The notes under the pieces: model-generated
Told to the model about the DNA's origin: nothing
What the model saw: only the letters and a program-made list of their open reading frames with translations
The model's database searches: none
Position numbers and translations under genes: made by a program
Part shown: one piece after another, positions 18,677-27,110 of the stretch
Numbering within the stretch: position 1 is the stretch's first letter
Layout: each line of letters opens with the position of its first letter
DNA from: Methanosarcina barkeri 3
Lineage (GTDB): Archaea; Halobacteriota; Methanosarcinia; Methanosarcinales; Methanosarcinaceae
Length of the DNA: 64,000 nucleotides
Assembly: GCF_000970305.1 (NCBI RefSeq)
Contig: NZ_CP009517.1
Coordinates: forward strand, 2,728,001 to 2,792,000
Direction: 5' to 3'

Positions 18677-20305
18677 ATGCCGACAGTTATTCAATACCTT
18701 CTGGACAGATTAAAGCAACTGGGAATAAGGGATATTTTCGGCGTGCCAGGAGACTTTGCATTTCCTATCAACAACGCCATATGTGACGATAAAGAGCTCC
18801 GCTGGATAGGCTGTTGCAATGAACTGAATGCTGCTTATGCCGCTGATGGGTATGCTCGTATTAAAGGTATGTCAGCACTATCTACTACTTTTGGCGTAGG
18901 TGAACTTTCCACGCTATGCGGTATAGCAGGCTCTTACGCGGAGTACGATCTGGTATTCCATATTGTCGGAATGCCTAAAATGCAGGCACAGAAGAGACAC
19001 GATATATTACATCACTCGCTTGGCGACGGAGAATCCACCGTATTTATGGAGATGGCTGCGCCAGTAGTATGTGCGAGTACGGTGCTTACTCCGGAAAACT
19101 GTGTTCAAGAAGTAGAGCGTGTTATCGAAACCGCCCTGGAGAACCGCCGTCCAGTTTACATTGCAGTACCTAATGACTATGTAAACGCAGATATTTCATC
19201 CTTCACGGCACCAAAAGAAACACCTGTAAAAAGCGACCCTGCAACTCTTGAAGAAGTAGTCTCAATTATTGAAGGTAAACTCTCGAATGCAAAACAAGCC
19301 TGTATTATGCCTGGTTTTCTTGTTGACCGTTTTGGCCTCAAGGACCTGACTATGGCTGTTATTAATGCTTCGGGCTTGCCTTATGTTACTATGGCGCTGG
19401 ATAAGTCCGTGCTTGACGAGACTAACCCTTCCTACCTTGGATTATACATGGGACAACTTATCAATCCTGAAATTCGGGAATTTGTAGAATCCTGCGACTG
19501 TATACTTGCCATAGGTACTATTCCCTCTGATGTTAACATGGGAATGTTCACGGCAAAGCTGGATAAATCTCGAATTATCAATATCATGCCTTCCAGTGTT
19601 CATATCGGGCGTACTGATTACATCAATGTGAAAATGCTTGATGTACTGGAGGAACTTACCAGAAGGCTTAACAAGCGTACCGATATCAGGGGACCTGTGG
19701 CCAGACGTCCCGCAATTCCACGGGTAAATGCTAAGGATCCAATAACAGCTGACTATTTATACTCTAAATACGCTGAGTTTTTTAAGCCCGATGACATAAT
19801 CATGGCTGACTCAACCTCATCCTTTTACGGGTTACTGCCTCTACCTTTACCGAAAGGAGCTAAGTTCCAAAACCAGATTCTCTGGGGAGCGATTGGCTGG
19901 GCTACCCCGGCTTCCTTCGGTACTGCACTTGCTGTACCTGATCGACGAGTAATTCTTATCACTGGCGAAGGGTCACACCAGATGACCGTTCAGGAAATCA
20001 GCCAATTTTATCGCTACGGTTTGAAACCTATTATTTTCGTATTGAATAATCATGGCTACCTGATAGAAAAAATGCTGTCTAAAAAACTAGATTACTGTTA
20101 TAATGACATTGCACAGTGGGAATATTATAAACTACCTGAAGTTCTCGGTTGCAACGATTGGATTACGAGAAAGGTTACCACCTGCGAGGACCTTGATAAG
20201 GTTATGAGAGAACTGAATAATGCTAAAAAGGGTGCATACATAGAAGTAGTTACACCGAAATTATCGGCTCCTCCGCTTATGGAAACGATCCACAAAAATT
20301 TATAA
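18677..20305 (+). CDS. ThDP-dependent 2-keto acid (indolepyruvate/pyruvate) decarboxylase
   Basis: A 542-residue thiamine diphosphate enzyme of the pyruvate/indolepyruvate decarboxylase group, releasing CO2 and an aldehyde from a 2-keto acid. The catalytic glutamate (Glu49 in CCNELNAAYAADGYAR), the adjacent active-site histidines (His112-His113 in DILHHSLGDGE) and the ThDP/Mg motif starting GEGSHQ near residue 430 and ending LNNHGY are all present. The ATG follows AGGTGAT. It stands alone, bordered by repeats, and has no obvious partner; methanogens usually handle keto acids with ferredoxin oxidoreductases, so lateral gain from bacteria is plausible. Substrate (pyruvate, indolepyruvate, branched-chain) cannot be decided. 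Confidence 0.88.
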   Translation: MPTVIQYLLDRLKQLGIRDIFGVPGDFAFPINNAICDDKELRWIGCCNELNAAYAADGYARIKGMSALSTTFGVGELSTLCGIAGSYAEYDLVFHIVGMPKMQAQKRHDILHHSLGDGESTVFMEMAAPVVCASTVLTPENCVQEVERVIETALENRRPVYIAVPNDYVNADISSFTAPKETPVKSDPATLEEVVSIIEGKLSNAKQACIMPGFLVDRFGLKDLTMAVINASGLPYVTMALDKSVLDETNPSYLGLYMGQLINPEIREFVESCDCILAIGTIPSDVNMGMFTAKLDKSRIINIMPSSVHIGRTDYINVKMLDVLEELTRRLNKRTDIRGPVARRPAIPRVNAKDPITADYLYSKYAEFFKPDDIIMADSTSSFYGLLPLPLPKGAKFQNQILWGAIGWATPASFGTALAVPDRRVILITGEGSHQMTVQEISQFYRYGLKPIIFVLNNHGYLIEKMLSKKLDYCYNDIAQWEYYKLPEVLGCNDWITRKVTTCEDLDKVMRELNNAKKGAYIEVVTPKLSAPPLMETIHKNL

Positions 20306-20425
20306 AAAAATACAATTTAATTTTATCCAAAAGTTATAGGAAGTTGTTCTCTCAGGTAACTCTTCTCCGATATGTTTGAATAAAATAGAACTTCTTGAAA
20401 GAACTGCGGCTTCTCTTTTGTTTAA

Positions 20426-20578
20426 GTAGTTGCAGATATCTATTCTTCTATACGTAGTTGCAGATATCTATTCTTCTATACGTAGTTGCAGATATCTATT
20501 CTTCTATACGTAGTTGCAGATATCTGTTCTTCTATAAGTGGTTGCAGATATATATTCTTCCATAAGTAGTTGTGGAAA
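20426..20578. repeat. 28-bp tandem repeat
   Basis: About 5.4 copies of a 28-bp unit (starts GTAGTTGCAGATATC) begin at 20426, 20454, 20482, 20510, 20538 and 20566. The last copies diverge. The array ends at the 3' end of the DUF2240-like gene. Confidence 0.9.
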
Positions 20579-20582
20579 TCCA

Positions 20583-21086
20583 TTAGTAAGATATACCAAG
20601 TACCGACCTCGAAACCCTGTCATAAATTACCGAAATATCGCATCCGAATTTTTTTGCTACAATTAGTGCCACAACTCTAATGTCCACAAGGTAGGAAAGA
20701 CGGTCCTGCATGAAATTAATCTCAGAAACCAATTTTTGCCGGTTTATCCCATTATCTGCAGAGATAAATTCCAGAACCTGCTCAAAGGAAATTTCTTCTT
20801 TTATCGGCGCTTTTTCTCCAGAACTGCCCGGATTTTCAAGAAAATTCTCCGACGGCTTGAAAGCATGCGGAAGCCGAATACTTTCCACATCAAAAGCAGG
20901 CACAAGACCACCGTCTCTAAACACGAGAAGACCTGCTTCAAGGGCTTTTTCCTTTACTTTTGAGGCAATTTTCGGGGGAAACCATTTCAGGTCAAAAGCT
21001 AGAGAATACTCAAAATCCTTCTCCGAGAGAGAAGCTGCAAGAGTTTTTTTAAAAGGAACGGAGACTACGCGTTTAAGTTCTTCCAT
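20583..21086 (-). CDS. Conserved archaeal protein, DUF2240-like
   Basis: A soluble protein of 167 residues (from the ATG at 21086) or 177 (from a TTG at 21116). I think it belongs to the uncharacterised archaeal DUF2240 family; the LSEKDFEYSLAFDLKWFPPKIASKVKEKALEAGLL region looks like a small winged-helix-type domain, and the C-terminal helix region INFMQDRLSYLVDIRVVALIVAKKFGCDI is also family-like. Neither start has a convincing ribosome binding site. It is monocistronic. No function is known to me. Confidence 0.65.
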   Translation of the reverse strand: MEELKRVVSVPFKKTLAASLSEKDFEYSLAFDLKWFPPKIASKVKEKALEAGLLVFRDGGLVPAFDVESIRLPHAFKPSENFLENPGSSGEKAPIKEEISFEQVLEFISADNGINRQKLVSEINFMQDRLSYLVDIRVVALIVAKKFGCDISVIYDRVSRSVLGISY

Positions 21087-21116
21087 TAACTGCACCCATA
21101 AAAATTGATCTGGCAA

Positions 21117-21411
21117 GGAGAGTGTAATAATATTGAGAGTATGATATTTTAAGTGTATAATATTGTTGAAGGTATACTGTCATTGAGAGTATATTGTTGA
21201 AAAATACAATACTGTTAAAGCTATAATCTTATACTGTTATTGAGAGTATAATGTTGGAAATATAATATTATTGTGAATGTAATGAAAAGTTTAATATAAA
21301 GAGGTATAGAATCAAGAAATTTAAGACAAGGATTCAAAAATTTAAAATCTCCGGCCTGGAATTTTTTATCCTGAACTTCTGCCGGAGTAAAGTTTTCCTG
21401 AAAAGGAAAAT
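21117..21411. other. AT-rich spacer with degenerate repeats
   Basis: The spacer holds three loose copies of ATTGAGAGTAT (about 21132, 21183, 21240) in very AT-rich sequence with several TATA-like stretches. No gene seen. Confidence 0.4.
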
Positions 21412-22983
21412 TTAAAGTGTCACAAGTTTGGCATCAAGGATTCCATCGACTTTCCGGACTTCCTCAAGGATTGGATCAGAAACATCGGAGTCTATATTAA
21501 GAACCATCATGGTAACGCCTCCGATTTCTGCTCTTCCAACCTGCATGCCTGAAATATTGATATTGTTTTTGCCGAGCACCATGCAGCACGGTCCGATAAC
21601 ATTAGGCCTGTTAATATGTTTGGCAAAAATCATGCGGCCTGCAGGGAAGATATCTACTCTGTCGTCATCAATTGCAACAATCTTTGGCTCGTCTCCGACA
21701 ACAGTACCTGCAACCAGTTTTGTCTGCCCATTGCTACTGAGTTTTATACTGATAGTTGAAGAGTATTCCTCAGAAGATTCGGATTTGCTTTCTACAACTG
21801 CAATCTGTCTTGACTTTGCAAGGGTAGGAGCATTGACATAGTTTACTCCGGAACCGAGAGCCATCTCAAGCAGCCCTTTAAGAGCAGAGACTGTAAGAGG
21901 CCTTGTATCCTTTCCGGAAATCTCCCCATTGTACCCGATTTCTACCTTTTCGTAATTTCCGTCTACGAGTTGCCCTGCAATCTTACCCATAATTTCAGAA
22001 AGCCTGATGTAAGGAGCAAGAACTGCCATAGCTTCTGGCTTTACCGAGGGAATATTGATTGCGTTCTTTGCAGTTCCACCTGTAAGAACAGACACTACTT
22101 CATTTGCAATTTCAACTGCCACATTGACCTGAGCTTCCTGCGTGGAGGCACCAAGATGAGGAGTTACTACAACATTATCAAAATTCAGGAGGGGGCTATT
22201 AAAAGGAGGTTCCTCAACGAAAACATCTATTGCTGCACCGGCTATTTTTCCGCTTTCAAGAGCTTTTGCCAGAGCTTCTTCATTGATAATTCCGCCACGG
22301 GCACAGTTGAGAATTCTGGTTGTGGGCTTCATCATGGCAAACTGCTCTTCATCAAGAATGTTTCTGGTTTCTTTAATAAGAGGCGTATGCACGGTGATAT
22401 AGTCGGCTGCCTTTGCAATTTCATTAACTGTTGCCAGCTTGATTCCAAGCTCGACAGCCCGCTTTTCGGAAACGAATGGATCATATCCCATAAGGTTCAT
22501 TTGAAGCCCTGAAGCCCTTTTTGCGACTTCAGAACCGATTCTTCCGAGACCTATGACTCCCAGGGTCTTGCCTTTAACCTCAACACCTGTGAATTTATTA
22601 CGCTTCCATTCCCTGTTTTTCAGGGAAGCATTTGCCTGGGGGATGTTCCTGGACATTGCCATCATCATGGCAATTGTGTGCTCTGCCGCCGAAATCATAT
22701 TGCCTTCGGGAGAGTTAGTCACAATAATGCCTTTCTTTGTAGCTGCATCCACATCAATATTGTCAACTCCGACCCCGGCTCTCCCGATAACTTTCAGGTT
22801 GTCGGCAGCTTCGATAATTTTCTGGGTAACCTGGGTGCCGCTGCGTATTACAAGAGCATCGTAATCTTTAATTTTTTTCACCAGCTCCTCTTCGGAAAGC
22901 CCGGTGGAAACATCAACCGTAAAGTGTTCTTTTAGAATCTCCAAACCTTCACTGGAGAGTGAGTCGCTGACTAATACTTTCAT
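21412..22983 (-). CDS. serA: D-3-phosphoglycerate dehydrogenase
   Basis: First step of serine synthesis: 3-phosphoglycerate to 3-phosphohydroxypyruvate with NAD. The 523-residue protein is the long form: catalytic/NAD-binding domain (about 1-310; Rossmann motif GLGRIG at 144-149, TPLIKETRNILDEE, HLGASTQEAQ with the catalytic His), an intervening domain (about 320-450) and a C-terminal ACT domain (about 452-523, MMVLNIDSDVSDPILEEVRKVDGI) for serine feedback. It is monocistronic with about 250 bp of AT-rich upstream sequence. Confidence 0.97.
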   Translation of the reverse strand: MKVLVSDSLSSEGLEILKEHFTVDVSTGLSEEELVKKIKDYDALVIRSGTQVTQKIIEAADNLKVIGRAGVGVDNIDVDAATKKGIIVTNSPEGNMISAAEHTIAMMMAMSRNIPQANASLKNREWKRNKFTGVEVKGKTLGVIGLGRIGSEVAKRASGLQMNLMGYDPFVSEKRAVELGIKLATVNEIAKAADYITVHTPLIKETRNILDEEQFAMMKPTTRILNCARGGIINEEALAKALESGKIAGAAIDVFVEEPPFNSPLLNFDNVVVTPHLGASTQEAQVNVAVEIANEVVSVLTGGTAKNAINIPSVKPEAMAVLAPYIRLSEIMGKIAGQLVDGNYEKVEIGYNGEISGKDTRPLTVSALKGLLEMALGSGVNYVNAPTLAKSRQIAVVESKSESSEEYSSTISIKLSSNGQTKLVAGTVVGDEPKIVAIDDDRVDIFPAGRMIFAKHINRPNVIGPCCMVLGKNNINISGMQVGRAEIGGVTMMVLNIDSDVSDPILEEVRKVDGILDAKLVTL

Positions 22984-23131
22984 GTCAATTTCTCCAATTA
23001 ATACAATAAATGTGAGATATTAAGTTTTAACAGAGAATACCAATTAACCTAATTACACTTAAGCATTATCACACATATATAAGAGCTAATCCCTTCTAAT
23101 TTTATTTTTACCGCAGGTTTTCTTCCCTGCA

Positions 23132-23263
23132 ATATTTCCTACAAGCCTTATTATTTTTGATCTTTGGTTACCTTACAAATCTTATTATTCCGATGTTAAA
23201 TTACCCTACCAGTTTTATTATTCCGATCTTGAATTACCCTACCAGTCTTATTATTCCGATCTT
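23132..23263. repeat. 33-bp tandem repeat spanning a stop codon
   Basis: Four 33-bp units. The first (23231-23263) encodes the last residues and stop codon of the RPA-associated gene; the next (23198-23230) is nearly identical and the following two (23165-23197, 23132-23164) are increasingly decayed. Read in the same frame they repeat the ending IGII(R/K)LVG-stop. This is therefore a tandem duplication of a gene's 3' end that includes the stop codon. Confidence 0.88.
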
Positions 23264-24103
23264 AGGTTCGTAACACTGCCCGCCTGCAAGCAGGAAGCGA
23301 ATAACCTCTTCTACAACCTGCTCAGAAATTCCCCGGGAGGCTGCAGCATCCATAAAAGCTGCGTAATCGACTCCTTTGGTTCCACCCATTTCCCTGAGCA
23401 ATTCGAGCACGAATTCTTTCTGGTCGGCTTTAGCATCAGCATTATCTTCTGAGTCCAAATCCAGAGTTTTGAGGCCTTCCCTGATGGAAGACTTAAGTAG
23501 TTTTGCAAACTCATCAGGAGAGCGTTCCCGTTCAAGCGCAATTACAATTCCTTCCGTAAGCTCGGAAGAAATGCCTTTCTCCAGAAGGTATTCCCGAAGT
23601 TTTTCTCCACGATATTCGCTGGTCAGAGCATCCGAGAAGACCTCAAGTCTCTCGACAGTCTGTTCTGCGGTATCTACGACCCATCTGTTACGAGTTTCCT
23701 CATCCACTATATTTACTTCTTCAGCCCGAATAGAAACAAAAATAGATCCTTGTTCGGGTTCGTAGGTCCTGGCTTTTCCTGTAAGGGCAATGAAAGCAGG
23801 AACCTGTATCGTTGAGAAGAAGATCGAAGCTTCAGGCTGATACTGCCCTGCGTAGACCGTAAAAGCACCAGTAGGATCAACTATTCTTGCCTTCCACATC
23901 TCACTCTGTGTTCCGATATTATCAAGTTCTGTGACCACTCCAACTACAAAAACACGATTGAGAATAAGTCCCAGAGGGCTAATAAGCAGGTTCGGAGTTT
24001 TTGAATCTGCAGCTTCCGAGTCCGAATGCTCGAGTTTTTCAAATTCTCTGCAGGCTTCGAATTCTCTTGCAAAAACTCTTTTTGCAACCTCTCGTTTAAG
24101 CAA
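23234..24103 (-). CDS. RPA-associated protein (COG3390-like)
   Basis: A partner protein encoded next to single-strand DNA-binding RPA in euryarchaea. It has an OB-fold-like segment (LGLILNRVFVVGVVTELDN to FIALTGKARTYEPE) in the first half, a helical region rich in Glu/Lys, and a C-terminal helix-turn-helix-like end. The open frame reaches 24184, but I prefer the TTG at 24103 (289 residues): GGGGGAGG stands 8 nt before it and the start overlaps the RPA stop by 8 nt, implying translational coupling. Function is probably in DNA replication/repair with RPA. Confidence 0.82.
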   Translation of the reverse strand: MLKREVAKRVFAREFEACREFEKLEHSDSEAADSKTPNLLISPLGLILNRVFVVGVVTELDNIGTQSEMWKARIVDPTGAFTVYAGQYQPEASIFFSTIQVPAFIALTGKARTYEPEQGSIFVSIRAEEVNIVDEETRNRWVVDTAEQTVERLEVFSDALTSEYRGEKLREYLLEKGISSELTEGIVIALERERSPDEFAKLLKSSIREGLKTLDLDSEDNADAKADQKEFVLELLREMGGTKGVDYAAFMDAAASRGISEQVVEEVIRFLLAGGQCYEPKIGIIRLVG

Positions 24104-25466
24104 GTTCAATTCCTCCCCCGGAAACCTGTGGACTTTTATCCTGCCCGTCCTCTTCATCCGGCTCGAGCCTGCGAAGGAGTTCAACTACCCTCACAGCAAG
24201 GTCCTCTTCAGGCACCCAGGCATTTTCAGCTACGAAAGAAATCCCAAATTCACTTCTTGAAGAGTTCCCGCGTACTGCAAGATAGCGGCCCGTAAGAAAG
24301 CGCCTTAAGTCTTCATAGACTGCATCTTTTGAGACGTCAGAAAACATTAGCTGCTCAGCTTCTTCAAGAGTTTTTCCATAGATAATTTCCGCAAGTTCCC
24401 TTGGAAACATAACTGATACGGAACCTGTTCCGTCATCCATTACGGCTTTGATCCGCATGTCCCATATACCTTCGACCTTTCCGTGCACCCTGCAGTTTCC
24501 TTTTTGGATTACACGACTGCATTCAGGGCAACGGGAGACAATACCTGAACCAGGCCTGACTGAAACCAGGTTGCCTGCTATGGACACATCAAACATGCTG
24601 TCTCTTGAATTTATCTCCTGGATTTTGAGAGGGACAGGATCTTTTGCTGCGGATTCGAAAGTAAATGAAAGTTTTCCGGTTTCGTCGGATCCTATCGAAG
24701 AGACTTTTGTGCTGCTCAGAATATTTATTGATGGCATTCCTCGGAATATCCGCACCTGAGCTCCTTCAATTCGAATAATGCTTCCGATATCAATGCCAGG
24801 CAGTTCAATCCAGGCCGTAAAAGGTAGCCTGCCGGTCTCGTCCGCAAGCACGCCAGAAATCACTCTGGACTTGCGCCCCTTTACAAGAATTTCCCTGTAT
24901 GAAAGCTTAAGCACGCAGGCTATTGTATCTACGGAAAAGTCCGCAGCTCCTATGTCAATTAACTTCTTCTTCTGGCTTGCTGAAAGTTCGGACAATGGAG
25001 GAAGCGAAGAGCCCGAGATTTTCGACACCGGAGACTGTTCCCCTATAGAAAGCCTGATCCGGTTCTGCCAGATCCGAACATAGGCGTTTTTGATGTTGAT
25101 CACATCCCCAATCGAACCTGGTAGCTCTCTCCAGGAAGAAAACAGGACAGAACCGGTTTCGTCTGCAAGAACTCCGGTATAAAGCCTGGAAGGTTTTTCC
25201 TGAGTCCCTGCCTGCTGGCGGATTGATTTTTCTCCAAGGTCCAGAATCCTGCCAGTAAGTTCAAAGTTCTTAATATTAGCAGACAGATCCTTTACTTTCA
25301 AAGTTTTTCTTTTTCCTCCGAACTTGCGGAGGATACTCTCTTTTGCGACATCAGGCGGGACACGAAAAGCAATGAGTTTCTCAAACTCTGCCCTTATGCC
25401 AGTTTTTTCAAGGTCTCCAAGCGCCCTGGTTAACTCTTCAAGATGGGGCGCAATCTTATCATCCAT
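24096..25466 (-). CDS. Replication protein A (OB folds plus zinc finger)
   Basis: Single-strand DNA-binding protein of 456 residues. Two OB folds are clear (about 75-165, GRILDLGEKSIRQQ onward, and about 175-265, VKGRKSRVISGVLADETG onward), followed by a third region with a zinc finger C-x2-C-x8-C-x2-H (CPECSRVIQKGNCRVHG, about 315-332) and a C-terminal OB-like part. This corresponds to the RPA2/RPA3-type proteins described from Methanosarcina, not the four-OB RPA1. It is transcribed with its RPA-associated partner directly downstream. Which paralog it is cannot be said. Confidence 0.9.
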   Translation of the reverse strand: MDDKIAPHLEELTRALGDLEKTGIRAEFEKLIAFRVPPDVAKESILRKFGGKRKTLKVKDLSANIKNFELTGRILDLGEKSIRQQAGTQEKPSRLYTGVLADETGSVLFSSWRELPGSIGDVINIKNAYVRIWQNRIRLSIGEQSPVSKISGSSLPPLSELSASQKKKLIDIGAADFSVDTIACVLKLSYREILVKGRKSRVISGVLADETGRLPFTAWIELPGIDIGSIIRIEGAQVRIFRGMPSINILSSTKVSSIGSDETGKLSFTFESAAKDPVPLKIQEINSRDSMFDVSIAGNLVSVRPGSGIVSRCPECSRVIQKGNCRVHGKVEGIWDMRIKAVMDDGTGSVSVMFPRELAEIIYGKTLEEAEQLMFSDVSKDAVYEDLRRFLTGRYLAVRGNSSRSEFGISFVAENAWVPEEDLAVRVVELLRRLEPDEEDGQDKSPQVSGGGIELA

Positions 25467-25804
25467 TTTTAGGCCTCCGTTCGAGACAATAATAAAACAA
25501 TAAAATTTCAGTGTAATATCGGGTTCTACAGTATTTAAGGCTTTAACTGAAGATAAGGCTTTGACTGAAGATTAATTTCCTTTATCGTAGAGGATATTGA
25601 ACTATTATTTAAGGATAGCTGTTTATAATTTTTGATTTCCAAAGGTATATTAATTTCAGGATAAAATTACTTTCCTGGCTATTATTGAGAAAATTTTTAC
25701 TAAAAACCAGTAAAAAACCTAAAAAAGGAAGGTTTTCCTTTTTCTAAAGAGTTGAACCCTGACTAAAGAAAACGGAAGCTTCAAAATGTAAAGGAAGAAC
25801 CAGT
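25467..25804. other. Divergent spacer
   Basis: A 338-bp AT-rich spacer between divergent genes. It contains a short imperfect duplication, AAGGCTTTAACTGAAGAT and AAGGCTTTGACTGAAGAT, at about 25538-25572. No gene or RNA recognised. Confidence 0.4.
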
Positions 25805-26932
25805 ATGAGAAGAATAAACAGACAGAATTTCAGAGCTTTTAAGCTGACGGCACTTGCGATTACTCTGGCAGTTCTCTGTACCTGCTCTACCTCCTCGGCC
25901 TCGACTTTAAGAGTAAGTTCGACAAATGAAGGAGACTATATTTATATACAAGCCGCAATTGATGAAGCAGAAGTCGGAGACAGTATTTATGTAAGCCCTG
26001 GAACCTATGTTGAAAATCTCAAAATAAAGAAGCAAGTCCAGATCTGGTCGGAGTCAAGAAAGCCAGAAGATACAGTGATAAGGGCAGCTGATCCTGCGAA
26101 AAACACTATTGAAATCAGCGTAGATAGGGCATCTTTTAGCGGGTTTGCCATTGAGGGTTCGGAAAAAGCAGGGATCTTGCTTACAGGAGTTAAAAGCTGC
26201 TATATTAACAACAATAGAGTCCAGGGAGCCAAAGACGGCATTCTTCTCAAAGGTTCTGACAGCAACACCATAAGTAATAATCTCGTTACCCTTGACGAGA
26301 AAGGAATAAGGCTCGAAAGCTCAAACTCAAATGATATTGTCGACAATATAATTGCCTATAATTATGGTCCGGGAATCGCTCTTGAGTTAAGCAGCAAGAA
26401 CCATATATACAACAATTACTTCAAAAACGACGAAAATGTCAAAGAAAAAACCGCAAATGCGGAAAATATCTGGCAAAGCCCCCTCAAAAAAAGAGAGAAT
26501 ATCATCCGGGGTCCTTACATAGGAGGAAATTTCTGGGCCAACCTTGAAGGTAAAGGTTATAGCGAAACTGGTGTGGACGAAAATAGCAACGGAATTTGCG
26601 ATACCTCATATAATATCACAGGTGGAGGAACCGATAACTACCCGCTATTCCCAAAAGTCCCAAAGGCCGTTAAATCCATTGAAAGCAATCTGAATGCCAG
26701 TGCTTATGAGCAGGGCCTGGCCGACAGGGAGAAAGCAACCAGTTCAGAAATTACTGTAAATAAAACCGAAGAAGCTACAGAAACTTCAGTCGAAAATACT
26801 ACTTATGGAAACACTACTGATGAAAATGCTACCAATAAAGGGGATTCAGAGGAAAAAGAATCACCCGGACCTGGACCTGGTGTTTTGGGACCGGCTATAG
26901 GAGCAGCCTATTTCCTGAAGCGAACCAGATGA
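25805..26932 (+). CDS. Secreted NosD-type beta-helix protein with C-terminal anchor
   Basis: A 375-residue exported protein. A signal peptide (residues about 12-34, ALAITLAVLCTCSTSSAS) precedes a right-handed parallel beta-helix of NosD/CASH type (about 40-215) with repeated IxxNxI turns such as SNTISNNLVTL and SNDIVDNIIAY, then the conserved GPYIGGNFWANLEG module. A Thr/Glu-rich linker leads to a short hydrophobic end, PGPGVLGPAIGAAYFLKRTR, resembling an archaeal PGF-CTERM sorting tail. It is probably a cell-surface protein binding polysaccharide or other surface ligands. An inverted repeat GAACCTTC/GAAGGTTC after the gene may act in termination. Confidence 0.85.
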   Translation: MRRINRQNFRAFKLTALAITLAVLCTCSTSSASTLRVSSTNEGDYIYIQAAIDEAEVGDSIYVSPGTYVENLKIKKQVQIWSESRKPEDTVIRAADPAKNTIEISVDRASFSGFAIEGSEKAGILLTGVKSCYINNNRVQGAKDGILLKGSDSNTISNNLVTLDEKGIRLESSNSNDIVDNIIAYNYGPGIALELSSKNHIYNNYFKNDENVKEKTANAENIWQSPLKKRENIIRGPYIGGNFWANLEGKGYSETGVDENSNGICDTSYNITGGGTDNYPLFPKVPKAVKSIESNLNASAYEQGLADREKATSSEITVNKTEEATETSVENTTYGNTTDENATNKGDSEEKESPGPGPGVLGPAIGAAYFLKRTR

Positions 26933-26989
26933 GGAAAGAAAGATAAGATACAAAATAGAGAGAAGAAAATAAGAACAAAGAAAAAAACT

Positions 26990-27035
26990 GAACCTTCAAC
27001 AGTTTACGCGTTAGATTCAGCGGGTTAGAAGGTTC
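26990..27035 (+). terminator. Possible terminator hairpin
   Basis: GAACCTTC (26990-26997) and GAAGGTTC (27028-27035) can form an 8-bp stem with a 30-nt loop between the convergent beta-helix and YVTN genes. The loop is large, so this is tentative. Confidence 0.3.
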
Positions 27036-27048
27036 GTTTACAAAACTC

Positions 27049-27110
27049 TATTTTCACTTAGTTTGAGTTCCTGTACTCTTGTCAATAAAAATGACATTTA
27101 TTAGTGTTTT
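27049..27110 (-). pseudogene. Remnant of a third PKD domain
   Basis: Directly behind the stop codon of the YVTN/PKD gene, the same frame reads KTLINVIFIDKSTGTQTK then stop-K-stop. This aligns with the intact PKD sequence [22 protein letters not shown]: both Trp codons have become stops (TGA, TAG), and a Gly codon has become the present stop (TAA). The rest of the domain is gone. Confidence 0.75.
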
